This document shows positions 50,969-60,374 of a stretch of 64,000 nucleotides of DNA, one piece after another. Below the pieces are notes generated by a model that saw only the letters and a list, made by a program, of their open reading frames with translations, did not search any database and was not told where the DNA came from. Position numbers and translations under genes: made by a program. Every line of letters starts with the position of its first letter. The stretch's first letter is position 1. This DNA is from Saccharospirillum salsuginis (GTDB lineage: Bacteria > Pseudomonadota > Gammaproteobacteria > Pseudomonadales > Natronospirillaceae): positions 176,198-240,197 of the forward strand of contig NZ_BMXR01000008.1 in the NCBI RefSeq assembly GCF_014651855.1, given 5' to 3'.

Positions 50969-51014
50969 ACTGTAGCCGAGTAGGTTGGATTAGCCCGAAG
51001 GGCGTAATCCAACA
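50969..51014. repeat. Duplicated gene tail plus partial element C2b
   Basis: ACTGTAGCCGAGTAGGTTGG repeats the EamA 3' end (GCTGTGGCCGAGTAGGTTGG at 50819), again reading Val-Ala-Glu-stop, and continues into a second, half-length family C element ending TAATCCAACA just before the argF stop. Confidence 0.8.
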
Positions 51015-51018
51015 AACC

Positions 51019-51927
51019 TCACTCACTGCACAGCAAAAACTCCAGCAACGCCTTCTGCGCATGCAGCCGGTTGCCGGCCTGTTCAAACACGAACGACCGT
51101 GGGTCGTCCAGCATGTCTTCGCTGACTTCCTCGCCCCGGTGGGCGGGCAGGCAGTGCAGGAAGATGGCGTCTTTATCCGCCTTGTCCATCAATGCCGGGG
51201 AGACCTGGAAGTTTTCGAAGGCTTTCAGGCGAGCCTGAGCTTCCTCTTCCTGGCCCATGCTGGCCCAGACGTCGGTGGTGACCAGGTGGGCGTTTTCCAC
51301 AGCTTCTTTCGGGTCGCGTACGATGCGCACCCGGTCGCCGGCCTGGTCGAGCAGAGCCTGCATCGGTTCGAAGCCTTCCGGGCAGGCGATGTTCAGGGTG
51401 AAGTCGTACAGGCGCGCCGCGTTGATGTAGCTGTTGCACATGTTGTTGCCGTCGCCGATCCAGGCCACGGTTTTACCCTGAATCGATCCCCGCGCCTCAT
51501 GGTAGGCCTGCATATCGGCCAGCAATTGGCAGGGGTGGTAGTCGTCGGTCAGGGCGTTGATCACCGGAACCGAGGAATACTGCGCGAAGGTGGCGGCCTT
51601 CTGGTGTTCGAAGGTGCGGATCATCACCGCGTCGACCATCTGCGACAGGACGCGGGCGCTGTCCTCGATCGGCTCGCCCCGGCCCAGTTGGGTATCGCGC
51701 GGGGACAGGAAGATGGCGCCGCCGCCGAGTTGGATCATGCCGGCTTCGAAGGAGACTCGGGTTCGGGTCGATGACTTCTCGAAGATCATGCCCAGTACGC
51801 GGCTCTTCAGCGGCTCGTATACTCGACCGTCTTTGTGCATTTGCTTCAGGTCGATGGAACGCTGGATCAGGTGCCGCAGCTCGTCCTGGCTGAGGTCGTT
51901 CAGGGTAAGAAAGTGCCTGACAGTCAT
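51019..51927 (-). CDS. argF: Ornithine carbamoyltransferase
   Basis: 302 residues from the ATG at 51927 (GGGAG upstream; MTVRHFLTL fits family N-termini), rather than the ATG at 51948. Carbamoyl-phosphate site STRTR, DYHPCQ, and ornithine site HCLPAHRG with the catalytic Cys. Forms citrulline from ornithine and carbamoyl phosphate in arginine synthesis. Single gene. Confidence 0.95.
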   Translation of the reverse strand: MTVRHFLTLNDLSQDELRHLIQRSIDLKQMHKDGRVYEPLKSRVLGMIFEKSSTRTRVSFEAGMIQLGGGAIFLSPRDTQLGRGEPIEDSARVLSQMVDAVMIRTFEHQKAATFAQYSSVPVINALTDDYHPCQLLADMQAYHEARGSIQGKTVAWIGDGNNMCNSYINAARLYDFTLNIACPEGFEPMQALLDQAGDRVRIVRDPKEAVENAHLVTTDVWASMGQEEEAQARLKAFENFQVSPALMDKADKDAIFLHCLPAHRGEEVSEDMLDDPRSFVFEQAGNRLHAQKALLEFLLCSE

Positions 51928-52262
51928 CGCGTTGAACTCCCGTGACATTAAGGTTTCGGCCGGGAAGGGCCGGAGTCTTCCGCTTCGAAGTGAGCGGGAA
52001 AACCGGCCATATTACTCAAGCCGGGGAGGCGGAGCAATTCGGGTTGGCTGCAATTTATGCAGCGCAGTTTTGCTTGTGCAGACCCGGCCGCTTGCACGAG
52101 GGAGTAGGGTAGGGCAGAAGAGCGACAGCGTTATCTGCCGGGAGGGCGAAGCCCTCTGGTAAGCCAAGGCACAAAACAAGACGAGCTTCGCTCGCCACGG
52201 CAGATAACGCCTACGGCTCTTCTGCCCTACACTGCTGTCAGATTTCCAACCAGGGAGTGAAT
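51928..52262. other. Intergenic region between argF and the oxoprolinase gene
   Basis: 335 bp with both divergent promoters and element A4 (52109-52230). No ARG box was recognised with confidence. Confidence 0.4.
52109..52230. repeat. Palindromic element A4
   Basis: Family A: GTAGGGCAGAAGAGCGACAG at the left, GGCTCTTCTGCCCTAC at the right, inner CGTTATCTGCCG and CGGCAGATAACG. Ends 32 bp before the oxoprolinase ATG, so it lies in that gene's leader. Confidence 0.9.
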
Positions 52263-55200
52263 ATGACCTCCAACCAATGGCGTTTCTGGATCGATCGCGG
52301 CGGCACTTTTACCGATGTGGTGGCGATCACGCCCGAAGGGCAGTGGCGGGCGACAAAGTTGTTGTCCGAAAGCCCGGGTCAGTTCGATGACGCCGCCGTG
52401 GAGGGCATCCGGCGGTTTTTGGACGTCTCCGATGGTGAGGCGGTACCGATCGATCGGATCGCGGAGATCAAGATGGGTACGACCGTCGCCACCAACGCCT
52501 TGCTGGAACGCAAGGGTGCCAAAACCCTGTTGGTGGTGACTCGGGGGTTGGCCGATGCCTTGTCGATCGGCCATCAGGCGCGGCCGGAGATCTTCGCCCT
52601 GAATATTCAATTGCCGGATCCGCTGTACAGCCGGGTGCTGGAAGTCGATGAGCGTCTGGATGCCCGGGGCGAGGTGGTGTCCGAGGTGGATCTGGAGGCA
52701 CTGAAACCGGCGCTGGAGCAAGCCCGCGACGACGGTTTCGAAGCGCTCGCCATCGCTTGCCTTCACAGCTACAGGAACCCCAAGCACGAGACCGCGATCG
52801 CCCGACTGGCTGGCCAGATCGGTTTTTCCCAGATCACGCTCAGTTCCGACGCCAGCCCTTTGATCAAGTGGGTCGAACGCGGCCAGACGGCCGTGGTGGA
52901 CACCTACCTCAGCCCGGTGCTCGAACGCTATGTCGACCAGGTGGGGCAGGGTTTGGTTAATGAGGCCGACGCGCGTAAGGCTTTGGGTCACAAACTGCTG
53001 TTCATGCAGAGTCACGGCGGTCTGACGGCGGCCGACCGGTTCCGGGGCAAGGACGCGATCCTGTCCGGGCCGGCCGGTGGCGTGGTCGGCATGAGCAAAA
53101 CCGGCGAAGCCGCCGGCTTCGACCGGCTGATCGGTTTCGACATGGGTGGCACCTCGACCGACGTTTCGCATTTTGCCGGTGAGTTCGAGCGCAGCGAGAA
53201 AACGCAGGTGGCCGGCCAATGGCTGAGAACACCCTTGATGTCGGTACACACGGTCGCGGCCGGTGGTGGATCGATACTCGGTTTCGACGGGTTTCGCCTG
53301 ACCGTGGGGCCGGATTCGGCCGGTGCCCATCCCGGCCCCGTGGCCTACGGCAAGGGTGGTCCGTTGGCGGTTACCGACTGCAATGTGCTGCTCGGCAAGG
53401 TCCGGCCCGAGTATTTTCCGCGCTTGTTCGGCGACAGCGGCGAGGAATCGCTGGCTGTGGATGCTGTGCGGGAGGCGTTCGAAACCCGTTGTCGGGAGGT
53501 CAATTCCGCGACCGGCCAGCGTTACAGCCCGGAATCGCTGGCCGAGGGTTACCTCGATATCGCCGTGGCGAACATGGTGAAGGCGATCCGCAAAATCTCG
53601 GTGGAGCGCGGTTACGACATCGAACGCTATGCCCTGAACTGTTTTGGTGGCGCCGGCGCCCAACACGCCTGTCTGGTCGCCGACGCCCTGGGCATGGATT
53701 CGATTCTGATCAACCCCTACGCCGGTGTCCTCTCGGCTCTGGGCATGGGACTGGCCGACCGGCGCCTGGTGCAGCCATTGGCTGTGGGGCGATCCTTCGA
53801 CGAGGACGGCATGTGCGCCGCCCGCGATGCGCTGGACGAACTCGACCGACAACTGGAAAAAGAAGCTTCGATTCAGCATCTGGAACCCGCGCAAGCCACG
53901 GTGGAGCATCGGGCGGCGCTGCGACTGGCGGGGTCGGACTTCACCATTAACGTGCATTGGAACGAACCCGAGCGCATGCTGGCCGACTTCTGGCAGGCCC
54001 AGGAGCAGGCCTACGGCTTCCGGGACCGCCATCAGTCGGTCTGGATCGAGCAGGTCAGCGCCGAATGGGTCTGGCCCGGGGATATCCTGGAAGAACGCTG
54101 GCAGGCACCGGAGCACTCGGCGTCTGAAACGGAGGTGACGCTCTACACCCAGGGTAAATGGCGCACGGTCCCGGTGTATCGGCGCGAAGCCCTGGCGATC
54201 GACGAGATCCGGCCCGGTCCGGCGCTGATTCTGGAGTCGAACAGCACCATTATTGTCGAGCCGGACTGGCAATTCCGGGTGTTGGCCAGCGGGGATTTGC
54301 ACCTGACCCGGGCCGTCGCCCGGTCGACCGCAAAAGCGGAGGCCGACCACAGTGATGTCTCGCCGGTGGCCCTGGAGTTGTTCAACAACCGGTTCATGGC
54401 CATCGCCGAGCAGATGGGGGTGGTGCTGGAGCGCACCAGTGCCTCGGTCAACATCAAGGAGCGTCTGGATTTCTCCTGTGCGCTGTTTACCGGCACAGGC
54501 GACCTGATCGCCAACGCGCCACACATCCCGGTACACCTGGGGTCGATGAGCGACAGTGTCCGCTCGGTTTTGCGTCAGTACGGTGATCAACTGGCCGATG
54601 GCGATGCCTATATCCTGAATTCGCCCTACGACGGTGGCACCCACTTGCCGGACATCACCGTCATCCGCCCGGTCTTCATCAGCGGTCACCGGCCGGATTT
54701 CTTCGTTGCGGCGCGCGGCCATCACGCCGACGTGGGCGGCATCACACCCGGTTCCATGCCCGCCTTCAGCCACCATATCGACGAAGAGGGCGTGCTTATC
54801 CCGGCCCGGCCGTTGGTCCGTGGCGGCCAATTTCTCGAATCCGACGTGCGTCACTGGTTCGGGGGTGGTCGCTATCCCGCGCGCAACATCGACCAGAACC
54901 TCGCCGACCTCAAAGCTCAGCTCGCCGCCTGCGAGCGCGGCGTAAGGGAATTGCGGCTCCTGGCCGAAGAGCAGGGCGAAGCGCGGGTCGAATCCTACGC
55001 CGGGCATGTCCTGGATTTCGCGGAACAGTGTGTCTCCCGGCTGCTCACCGGCCTCGACAGCGGCCATTGGGTCAGCGAGATGGACGACGGCACGCGCATC
55101 GAAGTCCGCGTCACCGTCAACCAGGAGCGTGGCCGCGCCGTTGTCGACTTCGACGGTACCTCCGCCATGCATGACAGCAACTTCAATGCCCCGTCCAGTG

Positions 55201-55886
55201 TCGCCCGTGCCGCCGTTCTCTACACCCTGAGGTGTTTGATCAACGAGCCCATTCCGCTCAACGAAGGCTTCTTGCGCGGGCTCGACATTCGCATTCCGAA
55301 AAACAGCCTGATCTCGCCCAGACATCCCGCCGCTGTCGTCGCCGGCAATGTCGAAACGTCTCAGTACCTGGTCGATACCCTGTTGCTCGCCCTCGGCAAA
55401 CTGGCCGGCAGCCAGGGCACCAACAACAACCTGACGTTCGGCAACGAACGCTACCAGTATTACGAAACCATCTGTGGCGGCAGCGGTGCCGGCGCCGACT
55501 TCAACGGCGCCAGCGGCGTTCAGGTCCACATGACCAACTCACGCCTCACCGACCCCGAAGTGCTCGAACTGCGCTTCCCGATCCGGGTCGAGCACTTCGG
55601 CTACCGGCGAGGCTCGGGCGGTACCGGTCACCACAGGGGCGGGGACGGAGTCATCCGCCGGCTCCGGTTTCTGGAACCCATGACCGTCTCCATGCTCTCC
55701 GGTCATCGGAAGGACCCCGTCTCCGGCCTGAACGGCGGGAACGACGGCGCCTGCGGTATCAACCGGGCCCTCCGGCAAGACCGGGATGCCGAAGAGGTGC
55801 CTGGATGCGTCCAGCTCGAGCTTGAGGCCGGCGATGCGTTCGAGGTGCATACGCCCGGCGGCGGCGGGTATGGCAAGCCGGATTGA
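52263..55886 (+). CDS. 5-oxoprolinase/hydantoinase, fused A and B subunits
   Basis: 1207 residues from the ATG at 52263 (GGGAG upstream; GTG 6 nt earlier also possible). HyuA half (about 5-690) with WIDRGGTFTDVVAI and FDMGGTSTDVSHF nucleotide-binding motifs. HyuB half (about 700-1205) with LELFNNRFMAIAEQMG, NSPYDGGTHLPDITV and the Gly-rich tail. ATP-dependent cleavage of 5-oxoproline to glutamate is the family reaction; hydantoin or related cyclic amides are alternatives. Bacterial versions are often split into two genes; here they are one, like eukaryotic OPLAH. Single-gene unit. Confidence 0.9.
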   Translation: MTSNQWRFWIDRGGTFTDVVAITPEGQWRATKLLSESPGQFDDAAVEGIRRFLDVSDGEAVPIDRIAEIKMGTTVATNALLERKGAKTLLVVTRGLADALSIGHQARPEIFALNIQLPDPLYSRVLEVDERLDARGEVVSEVDLEALKPALEQARDDGFEALAIACLHSYRNPKHETAIARLAGQIGFSQITLSSDASPLIKWVERGQTAVVDTYLSPVLERYVDQVGQGLVNEADARKALGHKLLFMQSHGGLTAADRFRGKDAILSGPAGGVVGMSKTGEAAGFDRLIGFDMGGTSTDVSHFAGEFERSEKTQVAGQWLRTPLMSVHTVAAGGGSILGFDGFRLTVGPDSAGAHPGPVAYGKGGPLAVTDCNVLLGKVRPEYFPRLFGDSGEESLAVDAVREAFETRCREVNSATGQRYSPESLAEGYLDIAVANMVKAIRKISVERGYDIERYALNCFGGAGAQHACLVADALGMDSILINPYAGVLSALGMGLADRRLVQPLAVGRSFDEDGMCAARDALDELDRQLEKEASIQHLEPAQATVEHRAALRLAGSDFTINVHWNEPERMLADFWQAQEQAYGFRDRHQSVWIEQVSAEWVWPGDILEERWQAPEHSASETEVTLYTQGKWRTVPVYRREALAIDEIRPGPALILESNSTIIVEPDWQFRVLASGDLHLTRAVARSTAKAEADHSDVSPVALELFNNRFMAIAEQMGVVLERTSASVNIKERLDFSCALFTGTGDLIANAPHIPVHLGSMSDSVRSVLRQYGDQLADGDAYILNSPYDGGTHLPDITVIRPVFISGHRPDFFVAARGHHADVGGITPGSMPAFSHHIDEEGVLIPARPLVRGGQFLESDVRHWFGGGRYPARNIDQNLADLKAQLAACERGVRELRLLAEEQGEARVESYAGHVLDFAEQCVSRLLTGLDSGHWVSEMDDGTRIEVRVTVNQERGRAVVDFDGTSAMHDSNFNAPSSVARAAVLYTLRCLINEPIPLNEGFLRGLDIRIPKNSLISPRHPAAVVAGNVETSQYLVDTLLLALGKLAGSQGTNNNLTFGNERYQYYETICGGSGAGADFNGASGVQVHMTNSRLTDPEVLELRFPIRVEHFGYRRGSGGTGHHRGGDGVIRRLRFLEPMTVSMLSGHRKDPVSGLNGGNDGACGINRALRQDRDAEEVPGCVQLELEAGDAFEVHTPGGGGYGKPD

Positions 55887-55966
55887 AATGGCTCGGCCCA
55901 ACCCCATTTACAGAGTCACAATTCGGGACCTGTAGGGCTGATCCGACCTGTTCATGAATCCGCTGC

Positions 55967-56076
55967 GTAGGGTGGGCACCGCCCACCAATAATGTGGCAC
56001 CGGGCACTGAATATTCTGGTTCAATCGCCTCATACGGGGGTGGCCAACCTTAAATGGTGGGCAGTGCCCACCCTAC
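55967..56076. repeat. Palindromic element B4
   Basis: Family B: GTAGGGTGGGCACCGCCCACC at the left, GGTGGGCAGTGCCCACCCTAC at the right, core about 68 bp. 81 bp after the oxoprolinase stop. Confidence 0.88.
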
Positions 56077-56198
56077 AGGGCTTATCAGTCAGGCACGGGC
56101 CACGGTAAACCAGCCCATCACCCGAAAGAGACACTGAATCGAGGCGCCAATTGACGTACAATTGGGCCAAATTTCTCATCGACTGGATGACACAACCT

Positions 56199-56534
56199 AT
56201 GACCGACACGCTGACCAACATCAAAGACCAGATCGAAAAGAACCCGATCCTGCTGTACATGAAAGGCAACCCCAATCAACCGATGTGCGGCTTCTCCGCC
56301 CAGGCTGTGCAAGCGGTCATGAGCTGCGGCCATCGCTTCGCCTTCGTCGATGTCCTCTCCAACCCGGACATCCGCGCCGAACTGCCCAAATACGCCAACT
56401 GGCCGACCTTCCCGCAACTCTGGGTAAAAGGCGAACTGATCGGCGGCTGCGACATCATCAACGAGATGCACCAGAGCGGTGAACTCAAGTCCCTGATCGA
56501 CGAAGCGTCCGACGACGAAGAAGAACAAAGCTGA
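56199..56534 (+). CDS. grxD: Monothiol glutaredoxin GrxD
   Basis: 111 residues from the ATG at 56199. CGFS active site in NQPMCGFSAQ, with the GSH-binding WPTFPQLWVKGELIGGCDII. Carries and delivers [2Fe-2S] clusters. Short acidic tail. Followed 58 nt later by a MoeB-like gene. Confidence 0.95.
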   Translation: MTDTLTNIKDQIEKNPILLYMKGNPNQPMCGFSAQAVQAVMSCGHRFAFVDVLSNPDIRAELPKYANWPTFPQLWVKGELIGGCDIINEMHQSGELKSLIDEASDDEEEQS

Positions 56535-56592
56535 TTCCGGCTTCCGCTCTCCCTCTGGAGGGAGAGCGGCCCCATCCGAACAACGATCGCCT

Positions 56593-57357
56593 ATGCCCAC
56601 CTATCCGGACCTGACCGACGACCAACTGCTGCGCTACAGCCGTCATATCCTCCTGCCCCAGCTCGACGTGGCCGGCCAACAACGCATCCTGAACAGCACA
56701 ATCCTCGTTCTCGGCGCCGGCGGTCTGGGCAGCCCGATTCTGATGTACCTCGCCGCCGCCGGTGTCGGCGAGATTCGCCTCGCCGACGGCGACCAGGTCG
56801 ACGAAACCAACCTGCAACGCCAGATCGTCCACCGCCTCTCCAGCGTCGGCAATCCCAAAACCCGAAGCGCCAAAGCCACCCTGGCCGATCTCAACCCGGA
56901 CTGCCGGGTTGTCGAAATCGACTCGGACCTCGATGAGGCCGGCATCCGCGAGTGGGCCCGGGGTTGCGACGCCGTCATCATCGGCACCGACAATTTCGCC
57001 AGCCGCTACGCCGCCAACCGCGTCTGCCTCGACCTGCGCATCCCTCTCATCTCCGGCGCCGCCATCGGCCTGGCCGGCCAGGTGAGCGTCTTCGACTTCC
57101 GCCGCGACGACAGCCCCTGTTTCGCCTGCTTGTACCCCGACGGACGCGACGAGCAGCTCAGTTGCGCCACGGCCGGCGTATTGGGCCCCGTGGTCGGCAT
57201 GATCGGGACCGTGCAGGCCACCGAGACATTGAAGGTTCTGGCCGGGTTCGGCGAGCCGCTGGTGGGTAAATTGCTGACTCTGGATGCATTCGATTTGAAC
57301 TGGCAACGGTTTACGTTCAAGCGCGATGAGCGCTGCACCGTGTGTGGAATCAAGTAG
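56593..57357 (+). CDS. moeB: MoeB/ThiF-family E1-like adenylyltransferase
   Basis: 254 residues. Starts LTDDQLLRYSRHILLPQLDVAGQQR. ATP site LGAGGLGSPILMYLAAAG, DETNLQRQ, Zn ligands CFAC and CTVC, and the conserved LSCATAGVLGPVVG cysteine. Adenylates the C-terminus of MoaD or ThiS. The sequence suits MoeB as well as ThiF; no moa or thi gene is adjacent, so the choice is not certain. The TAG stop is shared with element A5. Confidence 0.85.
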   Translation: MPTYPDLTDDQLLRYSRHILLPQLDVAGQQRILNSTILVLGAGGLGSPILMYLAAAGVGEIRLADGDQVDETNLQRQIVHRLSSVGNPKTRSAKATLADLNPDCRVVEIDSDLDEAGIREWARGCDAVIIGTDNFASRYAANRVCLDLRIPLISGAAIGLAGQVSVFDFRRDDSPCFACLYPDGRDEQLSCATAGVLGPVVGMIGTVQATETLKVLAGFGEPLVGKLLTLDAFDLNWQRFTFKRDERCTVCGIK

Positions 57358-57478
57358 GGCAGAAGAGCCCCAGGCGATATCTGCCATGGCGGACGCAGCA
57401 CGCCATGAATTACCGTAACGCCAGAACAACGAGGGCTTCGCCCTCCGGCAGATATCGCCTGAGGCTCTTCTGCCCTAC
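57354..57478. repeat. Palindromic element A5
   Basis: Family A: GTAGGGCAGAAGAGCCCCAG at the left, GGCTCTTCTGCCCTAC at the right, inner GATATCTGCC and GGCAGATATC. It starts on the stop codon of the MoeB-like gene. Confidence 0.9.
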
Positions 57479-57512
57479 TGGTTTCGTTAAAACGTAGTGG
57501 CACAGCAGGTCA

Positions 57513-57626
57513 GCGACCGGTGCCGGGGTATCCTCCAGCGGACGTCGGCAGCCATGGATGGCTGCCGCCGAGCCTACATGGAAGTACTTGCGGCGGTCCG
57601 CAGGAGGATACCCCGGCACCGGTCGC
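57513..57626. repeat. Palindromic element D5
   Basis: Family D: GCGACCGGTGCCGGGGTATC at the left, GATACCCCGGCACCGGTCGC at the right, inner GTCGGCAGCCATGGATGGCT. 34 bp after A5. Confidence 0.88.
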
Positions 57627-57747
57627 GGGTTGTTCGCCAATATTCAACTTGACCTGCAACCAACCCGGTGGCGTACTATTCTTATTGGTATCCTGATTGG
57701 CAACGCCCAGACAGGCCGAGCCCCCTGCAGACAGGAGACACACCGTG

Positions 57748-58323
57748 ATGGAATCCCTCTCGCATAACGACTCGACCCTGAGCCACCAGTTCATCGTCGC
57801 CATGCCCGACCTGCACGATCCCTGGTTCAGCGGAACGGTTTCCTACCTGTTTCAACATGATGAAGACGGCTGTATGGGGCTGGTCATCAATCGACTCACC
57901 TCCATGACCCTGGGCGAAGTCTTCGACTCGCTCGACATCCCCTGCGACGACGAAGAACTGCGCGACCGGAACGTCTACTCCGGCGGTCCGGTCATGCCCG
58001 AACACGGCTTCATCATCCATCGCAGTGCCGAAGGTCCCTGGAGCAGCACCGTCAACAACGGTCACATCAGCATCACCACCAGCCCGGACATACTCGAGGC
58101 CATCGCCAAGGGTCGGGGCCCCGAGGACTTCCTTGTCTGTCTGGGTTGTTCCGGCTGGTCTCCGGGCCAGTTGGAAGGCGAGCTCAAAGGCAACGCTTGG
58201 CTCACCGTCCCCGGGGATCTGGCATTGATCTTCGAGGAGGGCATCGAAACCCGCTACGACGCGGCCCTGAAGCGTCTGGGCATCGACAAGATGTTCCTCA
58301 GCGACAGCGGCGGCCAGGCCTGA
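57748..58323 (+). CDS. yqgE: YqgE/AlgH family protein (UPF0301)
   Basis: 191 residues from the ATG at 57748 (the GTG at 57745 also fits the GGAG site). Family blocks: LSHQFIVAMPDLHDPWFSGTV, GCMGLVINRLTSMTLGEVFD, VYSGGPVMPEHGFIIH, LGCSGWSPGQLEGELKGNAWLT. Widespread conserved protein of unknown function. Confidence 0.92.
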   Translation: MESLSHNDSTLSHQFIVAMPDLHDPWFSGTVSYLFQHDEDGCMGLVINRLTSMTLGEVFDSLDIPCDDEELRDRNVYSGGPVMPEHGFIIHRSAEGPWSSTVNNGHISITTSPDILEAIAKGRGPEDFLVCLGCSGWSPGQLEGELKGNAWLTVPGDLALIFEEGIETRYDAALKRLGIDKMFLSDSGGQA

Positions 58324-58465
58324 CCGTCATCGCACGGCCCGCGCCGTTCGCGCGCGGGCGTTCACCCTCGACAACACGGCGATCCAGATTGTTCGGCCCT
58401 CCGCCCTTGGTTCCCTCCCGCCGCTCTGGTTAAATCCACTATTCCTTCATTATTCGGAACGCTGT

Positions 58466-59170
58466 ATGAGCCAGTATGTAGCCCCCTCCCTGTCCGTGCG
58501 CGGAACCTGGGAAGGCTTTTGGCGGTTGTTGCCCCTGTGCTTTTTCGTCACCGCCTTTGGCCTGGCCTACGGTCTGGCCGCGGTCCAGACCGGGTTGAGC
58601 CAGGTCGAAACCGTGGCGATGAGCATGCTGGTGTTCGCCGGCACGGCCCAGTTCGCCGCGCTGGATCTGTGGGGCATGCAGGTGCCGATTCTCCCGCTTC
58701 TGGTCACTACTTTCGCCATCAACGCCCGCCACTTGTTGATGGGCGCGAGCCTCTACCCCTGGTTGCGGCAATTACCGGTGTACCGTCGTTACGGGGTCCT
58801 GCTGGTGATGTCGGATGCGAACTGGGCGATGACGCTGAACGAGTTGCACAGTGGCCGTAACAACCTGGGCCTGCTGCTCGGCGGCGGTATCGCGCTCTGG
58901 TTCACCTGGTTGTGCGGCACCGTCCTGGGGATGTATTTCGGCAGCGCCATCGCCCGGCCGGAAGTGTTCGGTCTCGACATGGTGCTCGGCTGTTTCATGC
59001 TGTCGATGGCGTTGGGTGGTCGCAAGAATGCCCGGATGCTGACCGCCTGGGTCATCGCCGGCCTGTCCGCGCTGGCGGCTTACTGGTGGTTGCCACCGAA
59101 TACGCACGTTGTGGTCGGCGCCATCTGCGGCGGCCTGGTGGGGGTTTTCTGGCTGGAGCGTCCGCGATGA
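58466..59170 (+). CDS. azlC: AzlC-family branched-chain amino acid exporter subunit
   Basis: 234 residues with about six membrane segments. WEGFWRLLPLCFFVTAFGLAYG, MSMLVFAGTAQFAALDLW and FAINARHLLMGASLYPWL are AzlC signatures. Inner membrane; exports branched-chain amino acids with AzlD. Its stop overlaps the azlD start by 4 nt. Confidence 0.93.
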   Translation: MSQYVAPSLSVRGTWEGFWRLLPLCFFVTAFGLAYGLAAVQTGLSQVETVAMSMLVFAGTAQFAALDLWGMQVPILPLLVTTFAINARHLLMGASLYPWLRQLPVYRRYGVLLVMSDANWAMTLNELHSGRNNLGLLLGGGIALWFTWLCGTVLGMYFGSAIARPEVFGLDMVLGCFMLSMALGGRKNARMLTAWVIAGLSALAAYWWLPPNTHVVVGAICGGLVGVFWLERPR

Positions 59171-59481
59171 GTCTGAGTGTCGAAGGTTACGGTGGCTTGA
59201 TCCTGATTGGCCTGATGGCGATCGTCACCCTGATTACCCGCTTCGGCGGGGTCCTGGTGATGTCGTTCATTCCCATCAGCCCGCGTGTCGAAAGTTTCAT
59301 CAACGCCATGTCCGGCTCGGTGCTGATCGCCATTCTGGTGCCGATCGCCGTGGAGGGCGATACCGGTGCCCGATTGGCGCTGGTGGCCACGGCCGTGGTC
59401 ATGCTGGTTGTAAAGCGACCGATGCCGGCCATCGCCGCGGGCATTGCGACCGCGGCCGGGTGGCGATTTTTATTCGGCTGA
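59167..59481 (+). CDS. azlD: AzlD-family small exporter subunit
   Basis: 104 residues, three to four membrane segments, starting MSLSVEGYGGLILIGLMAIV. Contains LITRFGGVLVMSF, typical of AzlD. It starts ATGA over the azlC stop; co-translated partner of AzlC. Confidence 0.9.
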   Translation: MSLSVEGYGGLILIGLMAIVTLITRFGGVLVMSFIPISPRVESFINAMSGSVLIAILVPIAVEGDTGARLALVATAVVMLVVKRPMPAIAAGIATAAGWRFLFG

Positions 59482-59509
59482 ACAGTCGCGGTTCGTCTGT
59501 GGATTGCCT

Positions 59510-59534
59510 AAACTTAGACAGATTATCTAAGTTT
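59510..59534. promoter_or_regulatory. Inverted repeat before the binding-protein gene
   Basis: AAACTTAGA-N7-TCTAAGTTT, perfect 9-bp arms, ending 18 bp before the ATG at 59553. No T-run after it on the plus strand, so an operator or leader hairpin is more likely than a terminator. Confidence 0.5.
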
Positions 59535-59552
59535 CGGGTTGTCCCCCCTCTT

Positions 59553-60329
59553 ATGCGCGTCCTGACCTCCTGGTTGAACCGGCTGCTTGTCGCCGGATTG
59601 TGTCTGCTGTCGTTGCCGGCCTTTACCGAACCTTTGGTCGTGGTCGGCACGCCCGAACCGCCTTTCAAGATGATGCGGGACGGCCAGGTGACCGGCATCG
59701 ATGTGCAGATCATACGCGAGGTACTGGCGAGACTGGGTATCGAAGCCGAGTTCCGTTTGTCCGATTCCGGTTCGCGGATGATGCGCGAAGTCAGGCTGGG
59801 CCATGTCGATGTGGTCATGAGTCTGTCCTTTAAACCGGACCGCACCGAGTTTCTGTCCTACCCCGAGCATTCCTATAAGGATGTGAGCTGGCATTTTTTC
59901 ATCCGGCATGGCGATCTGGGGCGCATTCAATATGAGTCCCTGGCCGACCTGACACGCTGGCGCGTCGGAGCGGTTCAGTCCTGGTCCTATACGCCGGAGT
60001 TCTGGGACGCCCCCTTGAATCGCAAGGTCGTGACCGACCATCAATTATTGATCGACATGCTGTTGACCGGCCGCATCGATGTGGCGCCGATGAATACGGT
60101 TGAAGCCTTCCAACTCATACAGCAACGCAATCTGGGCCAGCAACTGGTCTATCTGAATAATCCACTGATATCCCGGCCTTACTTCAATGTGTTCGTCAAT
60201 CAATCGAACCATCCGAATCTGCCCCGTCTGCGGGCGGAATACGACCGTGTCATCGCGGAGCTGGAGGCCTCGGGGTTTATCGACGACCTCTATCGGCAGT
60301 ACCTGGGGCGTGACAGTCAGTTCCAGTAG
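59553..60329 (+). CDS. Family 3 extracellular solute-binding protein
   Basis: 258 residues from the ATG at 59553. Signal peptide (about 1-25, ending LPAFT). Bacterial SBP family 3 pattern: LVVVGTPEPPFKMMRDGQVTGIDVQIIREVLA and HVDVVMSLSFKPDRTEFLSY. No permease or ATPase beside it. Such lone proteins often work as amino-acid-type sensors or with remote transporters. 71 nt after azlD, so possibly linked to amino-acid handling. Confidence 0.82.
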   Translation: MRVLTSWLNRLLVAGLCLLSLPAFTEPLVVVGTPEPPFKMMRDGQVTGIDVQIIREVLARLGIEAEFRLSDSGSRMMREVRLGHVDVVMSLSFKPDRTEFLSYPEHSYKDVSWHFFIRHGDLGRIQYESLADLTRWRVGAVQSWSYTPEFWDAPLNRKVVTDHQLLIDMLLTGRIDVAPMNTVEAFQLIQQRNLGQQLVYLNNPLISRPYFNVFVNQSNHPNLPRLRAEYDRVIAELEASGFIDDLYRQYLGRDSQFQ

Positions 60330-60374
60330 GCTGATCTGTTCCGGAAATTCTGAATCGATCTATCTTTTATCGGG

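Noticed and set aside
52227..55529. 1100-codon open frame on the minus strand
   Set aside because: It is antisense to the fused oxoprolinase gene, whose motifs are clear. The minus translation is Gly/Val/Arg-rich with no recognisable motif.
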